DNA from: JBFWUW01 sp050247075
GTDB lineage: Bacteria; Planctomycetota; Planctomycetia; Pirellulales; JBFWUW01
Direction: 5' to 3'
NCBI GenBank assembly: GCA_050247075.1
Contig: JBFWUW010000044.1
Location: forward strand, 1-58,192
DNA length: 58,192 nt
This document shows positions 1 through 8,938 of this stretch, one piece after another. A program made the position numbers and the translations under genes. How positions within the stretch are numbered: position 1 is the first letter of the stretch; each line of letters opens with the position of its first letter. Below the pieces are notes generated by a model, which was not told where the DNA came from, did not search any database, and was given only the letters and a program-made list of their open reading frames with translations.

Positions 1-149
1 CTCCTCATGCTCAACCCACAACCCGATTCCTTTCTCCCGGCGCCCCCCACCCAAACGCCGCGGCGAATCCTCACGCGCCGAGGCAATCCAGCAAACGGCC
101 ACCACGACTCGCTTGTTTAAGGACTAGTACTCGGCTGGCGCGGCATTAC

Positions 150-1559
150 TTGGACATGGGCTTACAACCCTGCGACCGTGTTGCTTCGCTGATGCCCAAT
201 CGTCCAGCATTACTCATTCATTATCTGGCATGCTTGAAGGCTGGCCTGGTAGCGGTGCCGCTCAACTACCGCTACATGCCACCCGAAATCGATCATGCGC
301 TGAAGGTCAGCGGCGCATCGGTCTTATTCCATCATGCCGAACGCGATGCAGACGTGTCGGCGAGCAAGTTCGGCGGCCAGCTTCCGAAAGGCAGGATTCG
401 CTATAAGGCCGGCGATGGACGTGGACAACAATACGAAGAAATGGTCGCTCGACCTGCAAGCGGCGCGAGACTCCCCACGCTGGATGCCAATATGCCGGCA
501 TTTATTTACTTCACTTCGGGAAGTACTGGTGAACCCAAAGGCGTAACGCACACACGGCAAACGTACAGCCGCATGATGACCGCCGTGATCCAAGGCATGG
601 AGCTTTGTGAAGCCGACACGCTCTTGCCGGGCTCATCACTTTCGCATATCGGCGGTTCGCTGTTTGGGCTGTCGATGCTGGCGGCGGTTGGTCGAGTGAT
701 CATCCCCCGCAGCAGCGACGGTACCGAAATTCTGCCGCTCCTGCGGCGATTTCGGCCTAGTGTGCTGTTCATGTTGCCAGCCGCCTTGCTCGCCCTGATC
801 CGCGACCACACTGCTTGTGCGGACGATTTTTCGTCAATCCGGCTGTGCCTGTCGGGGGGGGACAAGGTCGCCGCCGAGCTAGAACACGAGTTTTCGGAAC
901 TGGCGGGTTTCCTCATTGACGAAAGCTACGGCATGACCGAGATCGGCCTCGCGACGCTCAATCCGCCATCAGGTGAGAATCGTGTGGGCTCCGTCGGCAA
1001 GCCATGCCCAGGATATGAAATGTCGCTCCGCGACGATTCGGGCGTTGAAGTGCCAGTCGGAACCCAGGGACGGCTTTGGATTCGTTCGCCGACGAATACG
1101 GTTGGTTATTGGGACAATTCGCGAGCCACGCAAGAGACGATCATTGACGGCTGGCTCGACACGGGGGACGTGATGCGCGCCGACGAGGGGGACAATCTTT
1201 GGTTCTGCGGACGCAAGAAGCAGATCATCATTCACGATGGATCGAACATTTGTCCCCAGGAGGTGGAGGAGGCGGTTGAAGAGCACCCGGCGATCGAGGT
1301 GGCAGGGGTCATTGGCGTCCATGATCTGCTGCATGGCGAGAACGTGCGAGTCTACGTGAAACTGAAGCAGGGAGCAAAGCGACCGACCACCGCGGAGGTA
1401 ATTCGCTTCGCCAGTAAGCGCGTTGGCTATAAGGCACCGGAGGAAGTTGTCTTTCTGGACGAAATGCCGACCATTGCCACCGGAAAGGTCGACCGTGCGA
1501 CCCTCAAGCGAATGGCTAGCGAGCAAGTGGTCGCCGGTCATCATTCGGGAAAACTCTAG
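150..1559 (+). CDS. Acyl-CoA synthetase / AMP-dependent ligase, 5' end atypical
   Basis: ANL-superfamily enzyme that would activate a carboxylic acid as the acyl-adenylate and transfer it to CoA. Visible motifs are the phosphate loop FTSGSTGEPKG at residues 121-131, YGMTE near 258, the hinge region around WLDTGD, and the C-terminal GKVDR lysine. The 469-residue product lacks the first 40 or so residues usual in the family: homology begins at about base 126 (TRLARHYLDMGL), while the in-frame sequence upstream of that, open to the window edge, is Pro/Arg-rich and unlike a ligase. The TTG at 150 is only the best available start; an ATG lies at 156. The gene may be 5'-truncated, frameshifted, or begin outside the window. 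The substrate cannot be told. Confidence 0.8.
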   Translation: MDMGLQPCDRVASLMPNRPALLIHYLACLKAGLVAVPLNYRYMPPEIDHALKVSGASVLFHHAERDADVSASKFGGQLPKGRIRYKAGDGRGQQYEEMVARPASGARLPTLDANMPAFIYFTSGSTGEPKGVTHTRQTYSRMMTAVIQGMELCEADTLLPGSSLSHIGGSLFGLSMLAAVGRVIIPRSSDGTEILPLLRRFRPSVLFMLPAALLALIRDHTACADDFSSIRLCLSGGDKVAAELEHEFSELAGFLIDESYGMTEIGLATLNPPSGENRVGSVGKPCPGYEMSLRDDSGVEVPVGTQGRLWIRSPTNTVGYWDNSRATQETIIDGWLDTGDVMRADEGDNLWFCGRKKQIIIHDGSNICPQEVEEAVEEHPAIEVAGVIGVHDLLHGENVRVYVKLKQGAKRPTTAEVIRFASKRVGYKAPEEVVFLDEMPTIATGKVDRATLKRMASEQVVAGHHSGKL

Positions 1560-1621
1560 CAAACGCTGAACGCGGATGAGATCGCGGGCTCAAGGGCAGG
1601 CCGAATGCTATTTGTGCTGCT

Positions 1622-2554
1622 TCAGTTGGGATTCTCGATTTGCAGTCCGCTGAGTGGATGCTCGCGCACGGCGTCCCAGGCCAACTCTTGCAGCAAATCG
1701 TTGAGGGCTTCTTGTTGATCGCCGAGTTTGGCCTGTTTCAAAATCGCGGGCACTGGCAGACCGACGGGGCTGCGGCGGTAGATCGTCGCATAATTGACGT
1801 AGGCTACCAGGGCCATCAACGGTGGCTTACCGTGGCCGAGTTCATCGGTGAAGAGATCTTCTTGGGACTGCAAGCCGGGGGCCTCGCGGGCGATGATCTT
1901 TTCGCGCAGCGCGATGAGCGCCTGCGGAGCCGGAGCCACATACAAGACCGTCTTGCCGTACTTCTGATTGAGCTCCAGAATGTGCGCGTCGATCGCTTGG
2001 AAATGCCCCGCGTGCCGCTCGCGCAGCTCTTCGCCGGTGATGGCATTGTGATCAACTTTATCGGGCCGCTTGGTGGTCGGTTCGTAAATGTCCCACCGCA
2101 GCCAAATCGGTTGCACGATGACGCGGATGTCCTTGTTGTGTTCCAGCGCCAACGTCGTGAAATTGTCGATACCCGCATCGGGCAAGAAGATCGGCGACAG
2201 CGTCAGCACGTCAACGTTGCCGGTCTGTAAGGCCTCTTTGGCTTTGTTTTTATCCGTGGGAATATCCCAATGCTGGATGACGCGTGAACCGCCGATGGAG
2301 GAAACACCCAGTTGGGCGTGATCCGGTATCTTGGCGAGCTGGCACAAGTCGGCAACGATGCCGGGAACCCAAACATGGAAGCTGTGGCCGCAGGTGAAGA
2401 CCCGTTGGCCCGCGGTGATCGGCTCAGCCAACTTGGGGCGACTTACGGCGGCATCTTGGTCGGGCGGTTCCACGGCGAAAGTCTGCGCCGCCGAAACCAA
2501 CAGGCCGAATCCCGCAATCGATAACGTGAGTATGGTTCGACGAAGTACAAGCAT
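1622..2554 (-). CDS. Secreted SGNH-hydrolase-like protein
   Basis: Predicted exported protein of 310 residues with a signal peptide over residues 1-28. The segment FTCGHSFHVWVPG at 53-65 resembles the block-I nucleophile region of SGNH/GDSL hydrolases, with GHSFH in place of GDS. A late DELGH motif followed by a conserved-looking segment fits the Asp-His pair of block V. I chose the ATG at 2554 because GGAAAC lies about 8 bases upstream and the signal peptide begins there; a longer frame reaching 2725 has no signal. It stands alone, divergent from the aldo/keto reductase. Whether it has esterase activity, and on what substrate, is unknown. Confidence 0.65.
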   Translation of the reverse strand: MLVLRRTILTLSIAGFGLLVSAAQTFAVEPPDQDAAVSRPKLAEPITAGQRVFTCGHSFHVWVPGIVADLCQLAKIPDHAQLGVSSIGGSRVIQHWDIPTDKNKAKEALQTGNVDVLTLSPIFLPDAGIDNFTTLALEHNKDIRVIVQPIWLRWDIYEPTTKRPDKVDHNAITGEELRERHAGHFQAIDAHILELNQKYGKTVLYVAPAPQALIALREKIIAREAPGLQSQEDLFTDELGHGKPPLMALVAYVNYATIYRRSPVGLPVPAILKQAKLGDQQEALNDLLQELAWDAVREHPLSGLQIENPN

Positions 2555-2833
2555 GGCGATGTTTCCGCGTTGAGTTGTTGGGCTTGGATTGCGCGCGCCG
2601 GATCGCTTACTTTGCGAACCACGATCGTGATTATACACTAGCCGGAGCCAGCCAAATCGCCAGCCCCGTGATCGTTTATAATCATCGCTGACTCGATTTA
2701 CATTGCTCCTTCGCTGCCACGACACAAATAAGATCGGGAATGCAGACCGATACGGACGCCACTTTCGTGGCGGATATACTTCGCGTGGTCCGCCCGCGGC
2801 CCAACGACCTCGACTTCAATCCAGGAAAACTCC

Positions 2834-3805
2834 ATGACGACGCAGCGCAACCTGGGTGACAGCGGCCTGACAACCCCACCGTTAATCCTGGGTGGTAATG
2901 TCTTCGGATGGACGATTGATCGTGCCACCTCCTTCGCCGTCCTGGACGCTTTCATCGCTGGTGGCGGACGAATGATCGACACCGCCGATGTCTACTCTGT
3001 CTGGGTGCCTGGCAATGTTGGGGGCGAATCGGAGACAATCATCGGCGAGTGGCTCTCCCACCGCGGCCGCCGCGACGACGTGCTAGTTGCCACGAAGGTC
3101 GGCATGAAGCCAGATGGTCCCGGCGCGCTTTCCGCCGAGCGAATCGTGGCTGGCGTAGAGGCTTCGCTGAAGCGCCTCCGCACGGACCATATCGATCTGT
3201 ATTACTCGCACCGCGACGACGCGGAGACGCCGCTGGAGAACACGCTAGCGGCCTTTGACCAATTGGCGCGGTCTGGCAAAGTCCGGGCGATAGGTGCCTC
3301 CAACTACGAAGCCGCCCGCTTGGAACGGGCACTCGAAATCAGCGCCGAGCAAAAGCTGGCCCGGTACGCGGTCTTACAGCCGCACTACAATCTTGTCGCC
3401 CGCGAGTTGTTCGAGGGACCGCTTCAGGATTTGTGCGTGGCCAAGGGTATCGCCGTCGTCCCCTACTTCGCGCTCGCTTCTGGCTTTTTGACCGGAAAGT
3501 ATCGCACACCCGCGGATCTGGCGGGCAAAGCTCGCGGCGCGGCAGCCGGCAAGTATCTCGACGACTTTGGCCTGGGCACACTGGCCGCTGTCGACACCGT
3601 CGCCAAGGAAGCTCGTGCAACGCCGGCTCAAGTGGCGCTTGCCTGGTTGGCGGCTCAGCCGTCCATCGTTGCGCCAATCGCCAGCGCAACCAGCGTGGCC
3701 CAAGTACAGGATTTACTCGCCACGATGCGCCTGAACCTCACGGCGGAACAACTGGCATTGCTGAATGCGGCCAGCGCCAAACCCCCATCGGCCGGCCCGC
3801 GCTAA
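2834..3805 (+). CDS. Aldo/keto reductase
   Basis: NADPH-dependent oxidoreductase of the aldo/keto reductase superfamily, 323 residues, near the usual 300-330, with no signal peptide, so cytoplasmic. The catalytic tetrad is visible as Asp49 and Tyr54 (IDTADVYS), Lys88 (VATKVG) and His126 (LYYSHRDD). The C-terminal part carries the cofactor-binding pattern ending in ASATSVAQVQDL. It resembles the bacterial YajO/Tas-like branch rather than the mammalian AKR1 group. The 279 bases between it and the divergent SGNH gene must hold both promoters. The substrate is unknown. Confidence 0.9.
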   Translation: MTTQRNLGDSGLTTPPLILGGNVFGWTIDRATSFAVLDAFIAGGGRMIDTADVYSVWVPGNVGGESETIIGEWLSHRGRRDDVLVATKVGMKPDGPGALSAERIVAGVEASLKRLRTDHIDLYYSHRDDAETPLENTLAAFDQLARSGKVRAIGASNYEAARLERALEISAEQKLARYAVLQPHYNLVARELFEGPLQDLCVAKGIAVVPYFALASGFLTGKYRTPADLAGKARGAAAGKYLDDFGLGTLAAVDTVAKEARATPAQVALAWLAAQPSIVAPIASATSVAQVQDLLATMRLNLTAEQLALLNAASAKPPSAGPR

Positions 3806-3869
3806 TCTGTTGGTACTCGAAATGTACAAAAACACCAGCGCGGGTTGCTGAAATACCCAGGCCTCTTTA

Positions 3870-4487
3870 CTAGCTACTGTCAGGCCGATGACCATTGCTG
3901 GCGTGCGCGGGCTTTCGTCGAAACATTCTTCGCGCCAACAGCAACAGCACCGCTAGCACGACGCCGGCGGAGATGAGCCACCAGGTTGGCAAGGCTCGAA
4001 CTTGTGCCACCAGGCCAATGGAGCCGTCGACGGTCTCTACCGCCAGGTCCACTTCATTATCCGCCCGCCAGGCCAACACACGCTCAATGGCCAGTGGGCT
4101 GGACTTGCCATTGATGCCCCTGGGGAGTAACCGAAAGCTGGCATGAAACAGATCGCCTTCCCCATCCACGCCGTCTACGCTGGCAAAGTTCATTGTCACT
4201 TTGCCTGGCTCGTTGACCGTGAAACCCTGCAGGGCGTTGCCGGACTTGAGCACCGCGCCCTGCTCAACGGAATCCAGTTCCAACAGGGCTGGGTTATACG
4301 TCATTACCACACGGCCGGCCGCCAGCTTGGGACCGGCGGCTGCCCGGATCGGTACGCTGACTTGCGACTGGCCCGTCGCCACGGAGACCTCGCCAATTCT
4401 CACCGTAATATCGGCGGCGGCCGCCACGCCGGGTATGCATGGCGCGAGTATGGCATAGGCAAACGCGAGTCGCACAAGCGTGGACAT
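3870..4487 (-). CDS. Membrane-anchored cohesin-domain protein
   Basis: The 205-residue product has a signal peptide (1-24), one domain of about 130 residues that looks like a cohesin (beta-strand pattern beginning ITVRIGEVSVATGQ and VVMTYNPALLELDSV), then a single membrane helix (WWLISAGVVLAVLLLLA, about 168-184) and a basic tail RRMFRRK. That topology would place the cohesin outside the cytoplasm, anchored in a membrane. The gene starts 15 bases after the stop of the dockerin/cohesin gene, with an AAAGGAT ribosome binding site, so the two form an operon. Cohesins bind dockerins in cellulosomes; whether this one binds the neighbouring dockerin is inference. Confidence 0.7.
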   Translation of the reverse strand: MSTLVRLAFAYAILAPCIPGVAAAADITVRIGEVSVATGQSQVSVPIRAAAGPKLAAGRVVMTYNPALLELDSVEQGAVLKSGNALQGFTVNEPGKVTMNFASVDGVDGEGDLFHASFRLLPRGINGKSSPLAIERVLAWRADNEVDLAVETVDGSIGLVAQVRALPTWWLISAGVVLAVLLLLARRMFRRKPAHASNGHRPDSS

Positions 4488-4502
4488 GGAAGCCGATCCT
4501 TT

Positions 4503-6974
4503 CTAACCGCCGGCGGTTTGCGAAGCGCGTCGAGAGCTTTGCAGGATGAGCGTGGCATCGCGGGAAGTTACCTCGCCGCTGTTGTCGACGTCGACCTGCA
4601 ATGCTTCAGGAATCAACTGCACGGACATTTTCAGGGCCGAGCGGGCGTCCAGTTCGTTCACCTCGTTGTCGCCGTTGGCGTCGCCCGGTAGAAGTCCCGA
4701 GGGGTCGACAATCAGGATGCCGCCGGAAATGGTGTGTACGGCCCGGTTGTCGCCGGCGGCGTTGTTGGCCGTGGTCACGTTCAAATCCAACGCCGTGCGG
4801 TCGCCCGGTTTGCCACGAGCGGCAAAGGTGACATAGCCCAAAGTGCCGCTGGCAACGGTGATATCGCGATCCTGCGCAAAAGCCAACCGCACGCCGTCGC
4901 TGGCTTTCGCGTTCGCTTCAAACAGCGCGCCAGAAACGATGCTGCCGCCGTCGATGATTCCAGTCGGCTGGGCCACCGCCGCGTCGTACGAGAGCGACAC
5001 ATTCAGGTTGGACGTGCCAGCCGCGTTCCAGGCATGGATCGGCACGCGTACTTCCTGGCCCGCTCGAACGCGGACATCGCCAGCTTGCAAGATGAACTTG
5101 TCGCGATCTCCGTAAGGCACCCGATCCGGAATGCCGTTCGGGCGGGGCGCAGGCAGGCTGGCGATAATAATGTCGTCATCGAACGGCGGCCGCAGCCTGT
5201 TCGCGCCGGGACCCGCACCGCCTGGGCCCGTACCATCTGGACTCGAACCGTCTGGATTGGCGCTGGGGTCATCGGTGCGAGTGCCCCCGCCGCCGGGTTG
5301 ATTGTCGTTGCTGGCGACATCGTTAGAATCGGGACCGCCGTTATCGTCGCCCAGTGGTGCCGGCGCGACGACGTCAGTGCCGTTGGCGGTGGTGCTGGGG
5401 GCCTTTTCGATCTTGCGGATCGGCACGGGACCAAACTCAATGGCATAGGCGTGCCTCATGCCATTCGCGTCCTCCGCCTCGGCATCAAAACGCACGGTGC
5501 GCGTTCCCGTTACTTCTTCCGGCAAGGGACCACGAACATCGCTGTAGATCCGGTCGCCGGCCTTGTCCCCCAGATTCTTGTTGCCATCGTCCTTCATACC
5601 GCTGAAGTAAACCTGTTGGTCCATCACGCCGTTTTGGCTTGCCGAGGCGGTTACGCCCTTCAAAGCCGCCGGCTCCGGCTGCGGCACCCAGGCGCGGGCG
5701 ATCACGCCTTCTCCGCCCTTGGCCGGCAGTGCCATCGGCTCAAGTTCAAACTTGGTGATATAGGGCGTGCCAGAATGGCTTTGCTTTGAGTTCATCTCCA
5801 CCGTAACCAACTGACTGGAACTGTCCAGGTTCCATTGGTACACAAACCGGTCCGGATACAGCCCCATTTGCGCTTTCGGCGCTGTCCAGCCCATCATGGA
5901 GTAGGTGCGCGGCGAGTTCCCCAGGCCGCGAACGTAAGAGCCGTCCGTTTTGAGCAGCAGTCCGGTGCTACCTACCAGCAAATACTCACCGTGAAAGTCC
6001 AACTGAAACGGCCCGCTCGCATCGGGAAAGCCAATCTTCGACTGTTGCTTCAGCAGCAGCTTGGCGTTCTTGCCGTCGAAATCAGCGATGTAAACGTGTC
6101 CCTCCGCGCCGTTGATGTAGGCAATCTTGCCACCGTCGGGACTGATCGTGATGCGTGGATAGGTGTACTTGCTATCCGGGCCCGTCTTGCTGGCAATCAC
6201 AAACGGCCGCCCCTTTGCCAGATCCAAGCCTACCAGGTAGCTGCCTCGGCGGTTTTCAAACTTCTTATCGCGCGGAGCAATATGCAGCGCGGCTACGACA
6301 CGGTTGTTGAGGCTGACATCGAAGTGAAACCGCCCACCTCCGCTGAAAGAGACATCGCCCGGCTCGCATGAGACTAACTCGGCCACCATATCAGCCGTCA
6401 ACACCGCCCGCGGTTTTCCGCCGCCTGGGTCGATAATGTTGACCCCCGCCTTGACTGGCTCGTTCGGCTTGACGTCTACCCTTTGGCCGTCGCGATGCAA
6501 CAACACCCACGGCAGGCCCGCCATGCGAATATTGATAATCGACGCTACATCCACCAGGAAAAACTCGCGGCTCTCTCCCGCCTTGCGGCCCACGTTGTCC
6601 AGCGGCACCATGCGCAGGTTCTGGCCGTTGGAGTGCAGCACGAAGGTGGGGCCCTCCAGAGAAATGTCGACCATCGAGCTCGACTTGCCGCCGGGGTAGT
6701 CCTCGCGATAGCGGTCGAGCAGTTCGGGATTCGCCCCATCGAAGCTAACCGCCCACACCTCGCCCATCTTGCCTCGGGGCGTAAACGAATACGCTACCGT
6801 ATGCCCGTTAAACCCGATGCGCCCCCCTTCATGAATGTGAATAGTACCCGGCGGCAACTTGGTGAGTTGGTGATACTGAAAGGTGGCCTGTACGGTGGGC
6901 CGCCTGGTTTGCGCCTCCGCCACGGATGCAGCCAGCAGCAGGATCAGACCCAATTTTGCTCGTCGCGTGCCCAT
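4503..6974 (-). CDS. Secreted propeller-cohesin-dockerin protein
   Basis: An 823-residue exported protein with a signal peptide at 1-21. The N-terminal half has TolB/WD-like propeller features (ITISPDGGKIAYINGAEGH, AVSFDGANPELL). A low-complexity linker rich in Gly, Asp, Asn and Pro lies near residues 545-605. A cohesin-like domain follows at about 630-750, and a type I dockerin at the C-terminus has two calcium loops, GDANGDNEVNELDA and DVDNSGEVTSRDA. The start has a strong GGAAGGAG site 8 bases upstream. Downstream and coupled is the membrane-anchored cohesin gene. With both a cohesin and a dockerin the protein could in principle form chains. It has no catalytic domain that I recognise, so a scaffold or binding role is inferred. 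Confidence 0.75.
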   Translation of the reverse strand: MGTRRAKLGLILLLAASVAEAQTRRPTVQATFQYHQLTKLPPGTIHIHEGGRIGFNGHTVAYSFTPRGKMGEVWAVSFDGANPELLDRYREDYPGGKSSSMVDISLEGPTFVLHSNGQNLRMVPLDNVGRKAGESREFFLVDVASIINIRMAGLPWVLLHRDGQRVDVKPNEPVKAGVNIIDPGGGKPRAVLTADMVAELVSCEPGDVSFSGGGRFHFDVSLNNRVVAALHIAPRDKKFENRRGSYLVGLDLAKGRPFVIASKTGPDSKYTYPRITISPDGGKIAYINGAEGHVYIADFDGKNAKLLLKQQSKIGFPDASGPFQLDFHGEYLLVGSTGLLLKTDGSYVRGLGNSPRTYSMMGWTAPKAQMGLYPDRFVYQWNLDSSSQLVTVEMNSKQSHSGTPYITKFELEPMALPAKGGEGVIARAWVPQPEPAALKGVTASASQNGVMDQQVYFSGMKDDGNKNLGDKAGDRIYSDVRGPLPEEVTGTRTVRFDAEAEDANGMRHAYAIEFGPVPIRKIEKAPSTTANGTDVVAPAPLGDDNGGPDSNDVASNDNQPGGGGTRTDDPSANPDGSSPDGTGPGGAGPGANRLRPPFDDDIIIASLPAPRPNGIPDRVPYGDRDKFILQAGDVRVRAGQEVRVPIHAWNAAGTSNLNVSLSYDAAVAQPTGIIDGGSIVSGALFEANAKASDGVRLAFAQDRDITVASGTLGYVTFAARGKPGDRTALDLNVTTANNAAGDNRAVHTISGGILIVDPSGLLPGDANGDNEVNELDARSALKMSVQLIPEALQVDVDNSGEVTSRDATLILQSSRRASQTAGG

Positions 6975-7355
6975 TGCTTAGCTCCTTCCTTAGGGCCGCT
7001 GGCAGTGGCGGCCGGTAAAGTTGGCAGGCCAACGTACAACCTGACGAATCCGGTCGGGCGAGTTTGAGTGCCACGCACCAAAAGAGTCTGGATGTTTCCG
7101 CGCGATTTCGCACCGATTCTAACATGTCATCCCGCGTGGTTCGCCGGATTTTCCAGGATTTCATACCATATTCCTGATCGCCGCGAAGTCCTCTCCGCAT
7201 CGGATTCCAGTCTTAGCCGCCCCGAATGAAAATCTAGGAGAGTATCGTCGAGCGGCACGGCTTGTCGACGACCCCGTTGGCAATTCTTGCCCTCGGCACA
7301 AGCATGTAATTCGCCACGGCATCGGCAGTAAGGATGGCTGACCAATGCCTCCTTT
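6975..7355. other. Intergenic region without a supported gene
   Basis: 381 bases between two minus-strand genes. The part next to 6974 is the leader of the dockerin-protein gene and contains a perfect 6-bp inverted repeat, GGCCGC/GCGGCC, at 6994-7013. Short frames here have neither a ribosome binding site nor recognisable content. I see nothing else. Confidence 0.5.
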
Positions 7356-8654
7356 TCACTCGGAGTTCTCGATGCGGTACTTGATTCTCACATCGGGCAG
7401 CTTCACCTCCGAGGAGGCTTCCTTGATGTCCCGGCGCAGCTCGACTTTCGCCGTGCCCGACTTCCCCTCGCGAATCGATATCAGGCAGGCTCCGATGAAG
7501 TCGTTGCCGGTCGCGCCATCGTAGTCGAGCACTTCCAAGATCAGCCGCGTGTTTGGGACGTAGGGTGCCGACCAGTCCAAATCCTCCAGCTTGGGATTGT
7601 TGTTGTTGCTAAACTCGCCCGACTTAAACTCCTCCGCGCCAATGGCCAATTGAATGATCGGGTCGGCGGCGGTTCCGAATCCAACATCGGAGTCGGGTAG
7701 TCCCGTGACTTCAATTTCGTCAATGAAGATCCTTTTTTTGGCGGGCGAAGCCGACTTTCGTTGAGCAAGCCTTTTGTAGCTGCTGGTCGTTGTCCATTCC
7801 TGCAGCGCCAGGCATCGGTCGGAAATAAACGGGTGTGTCTGCTTAGAAGAGCGGATTTTGCGAACGATTTTCACAAACGGCGCTTTCTCGAACGCAATCT
7901 GTTCGCTGGCGGCAATCTCTGGATCGACGTCCTCCTTCGTGCCATGCAGCAGCCGCTGCAGCGCCTTTCGCGCTACGTCAACATTGCCATCCACGCACAC
8001 CAAGCCAGCGCGATCGGCTGACATCTCCGACTCCCGATACCAGCCCAGGAGTTGGCCCACCATAACATGAGCTACCAGATCCTCCTTAATGCCCGTGGTC
8101 GGTTGGTCCCCCACGATAAAACTCATCAGCGCATGGCCGACAGCGTGGCAGCGGATATGGTTGCATCTGATGTGCCCCAACTCGTGGCGGATGATGAAAC
8201 GAAGCTCGTCGGGCCGCTCCTTGTAGAGTTCATACAATGACGATGTCAGAACCAGCAAATGCGCTTCCTTGAGCCGCGTGACGTAAGCATTGACTTGCGG
8301 ATCACTCTTGATGAACAAGTGCGGCGACGTCACCCCCAGCCGCGCGGCACACTCATCGACCATCTTCTTGACATGCGCGAACGCGGGCTGCTTGTCGACC
8401 GGTAAGCCCTCGTTGAGATGGTCGGCGATAACGCCCGCGTCGATCAAATTGCCGCTGACATTCATGATATGGCCCACGATTGGCCATTTCGAAACCACAT
8501 CAAGCGCGGGGTCGGGATTAATATACCGGAAATAAAAAGCATCCGTATCCGTCATGATGTCTTCCGCCGTAACGTATCCCGGCGCGGACTCAGCGGATGC
8601 AGATGGCAAAATCATCGTGACGGCGGCCAGGATGGCAATCGCGGCACTTCGCAT
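7356..8654 (-). CDS. Secreted M48-like metallopeptidase with C-terminal C2-like domain
   Basis: The 432-residue product has a signal peptide (1-21). A zinc-peptidase core contains HELGH at residues 157-161 and a downstream third-ligand motif ESEMSADRAG near 208-217, both typical of M48 (Ste24/HtpX-like) peptidases. Unlike HtpX it lacks obvious flanking membrane helices and looks periplasmic. The last 125 residues (from about IFIDEIEVTGLPDSD) resemble a C2 domain, a calcium- or lipid-binding beta sandwich, with NTRLILEVLDYDGATGNDFIG as the clearest stretch. The ATG at 8654 was preferred to the longer frame because the signal peptide starts there, although the ribosome binding site is weak. Substrates are unknown. 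Confidence 0.75.
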   Translation of the reverse strand: MRSAAIAILAAVTMILPSASAESAPGYVTAEDIMTDTDAFYFRYINPDPALDVVSKWPIVGHIMNVSGNLIDAGVIADHLNEGLPVDKQPAFAHVKKMVDECAARLGVTSPHLFIKSDPQVNAYVTRLKEAHLLVLTSSLYELYKERPDELRFIIRHELGHIRCNHIRCHAVGHALMSFIVGDQPTTGIKEDLVAHVMVGQLLGWYRESEMSADRAGLVCVDGNVDVARKALQRLLHGTKEDVDPEIAASEQIAFEKAPFVKIVRKIRSSKQTHPFISDRCLALQEWTTTSSYKRLAQRKSASPAKKRIFIDEIEVTGLPDSDVGFGTAADPIIQLAIGAEEFKSGEFSNNNNPKLEDLDWSAPYVPNTRLILEVLDYDGATGNDFIGACLISIREGKSGTAKVELRRDIKEASSEVKLPDVRIKYRIENSE

Positions 8655-8938
8655 GGGTCGGGTCTCACAAATGGCGAAAGTGAAATGGGAAAGCACGATT
8701 CGCTGGGCAAGCGATGTCGGCAATCAGTTAGCGGCAGTACTCCGGCCGACTGCCTATAGCCCACACAGGTGGCACGCTAGCACGCGGTCATACGCGCGTC
8801 AATATTCGGCCAACTTGGCAATGTCATCCAACCTCCGTAATACATTAGCAATGATTGACTTGCATGGCCGCGGCGGCTTACGTTGATGCTTCCGTGGCGG
8901 CTTCGCCGCGGGTTTTCGCTCACGCCGGAGAGTTCGCC

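Noticed and set aside
4734..5789. 351-residue plus-strand open frame
   Set aside because: Antisense to the dockerin/cohesin gene; composition typical of a shadow frame in GC-rich DNA.
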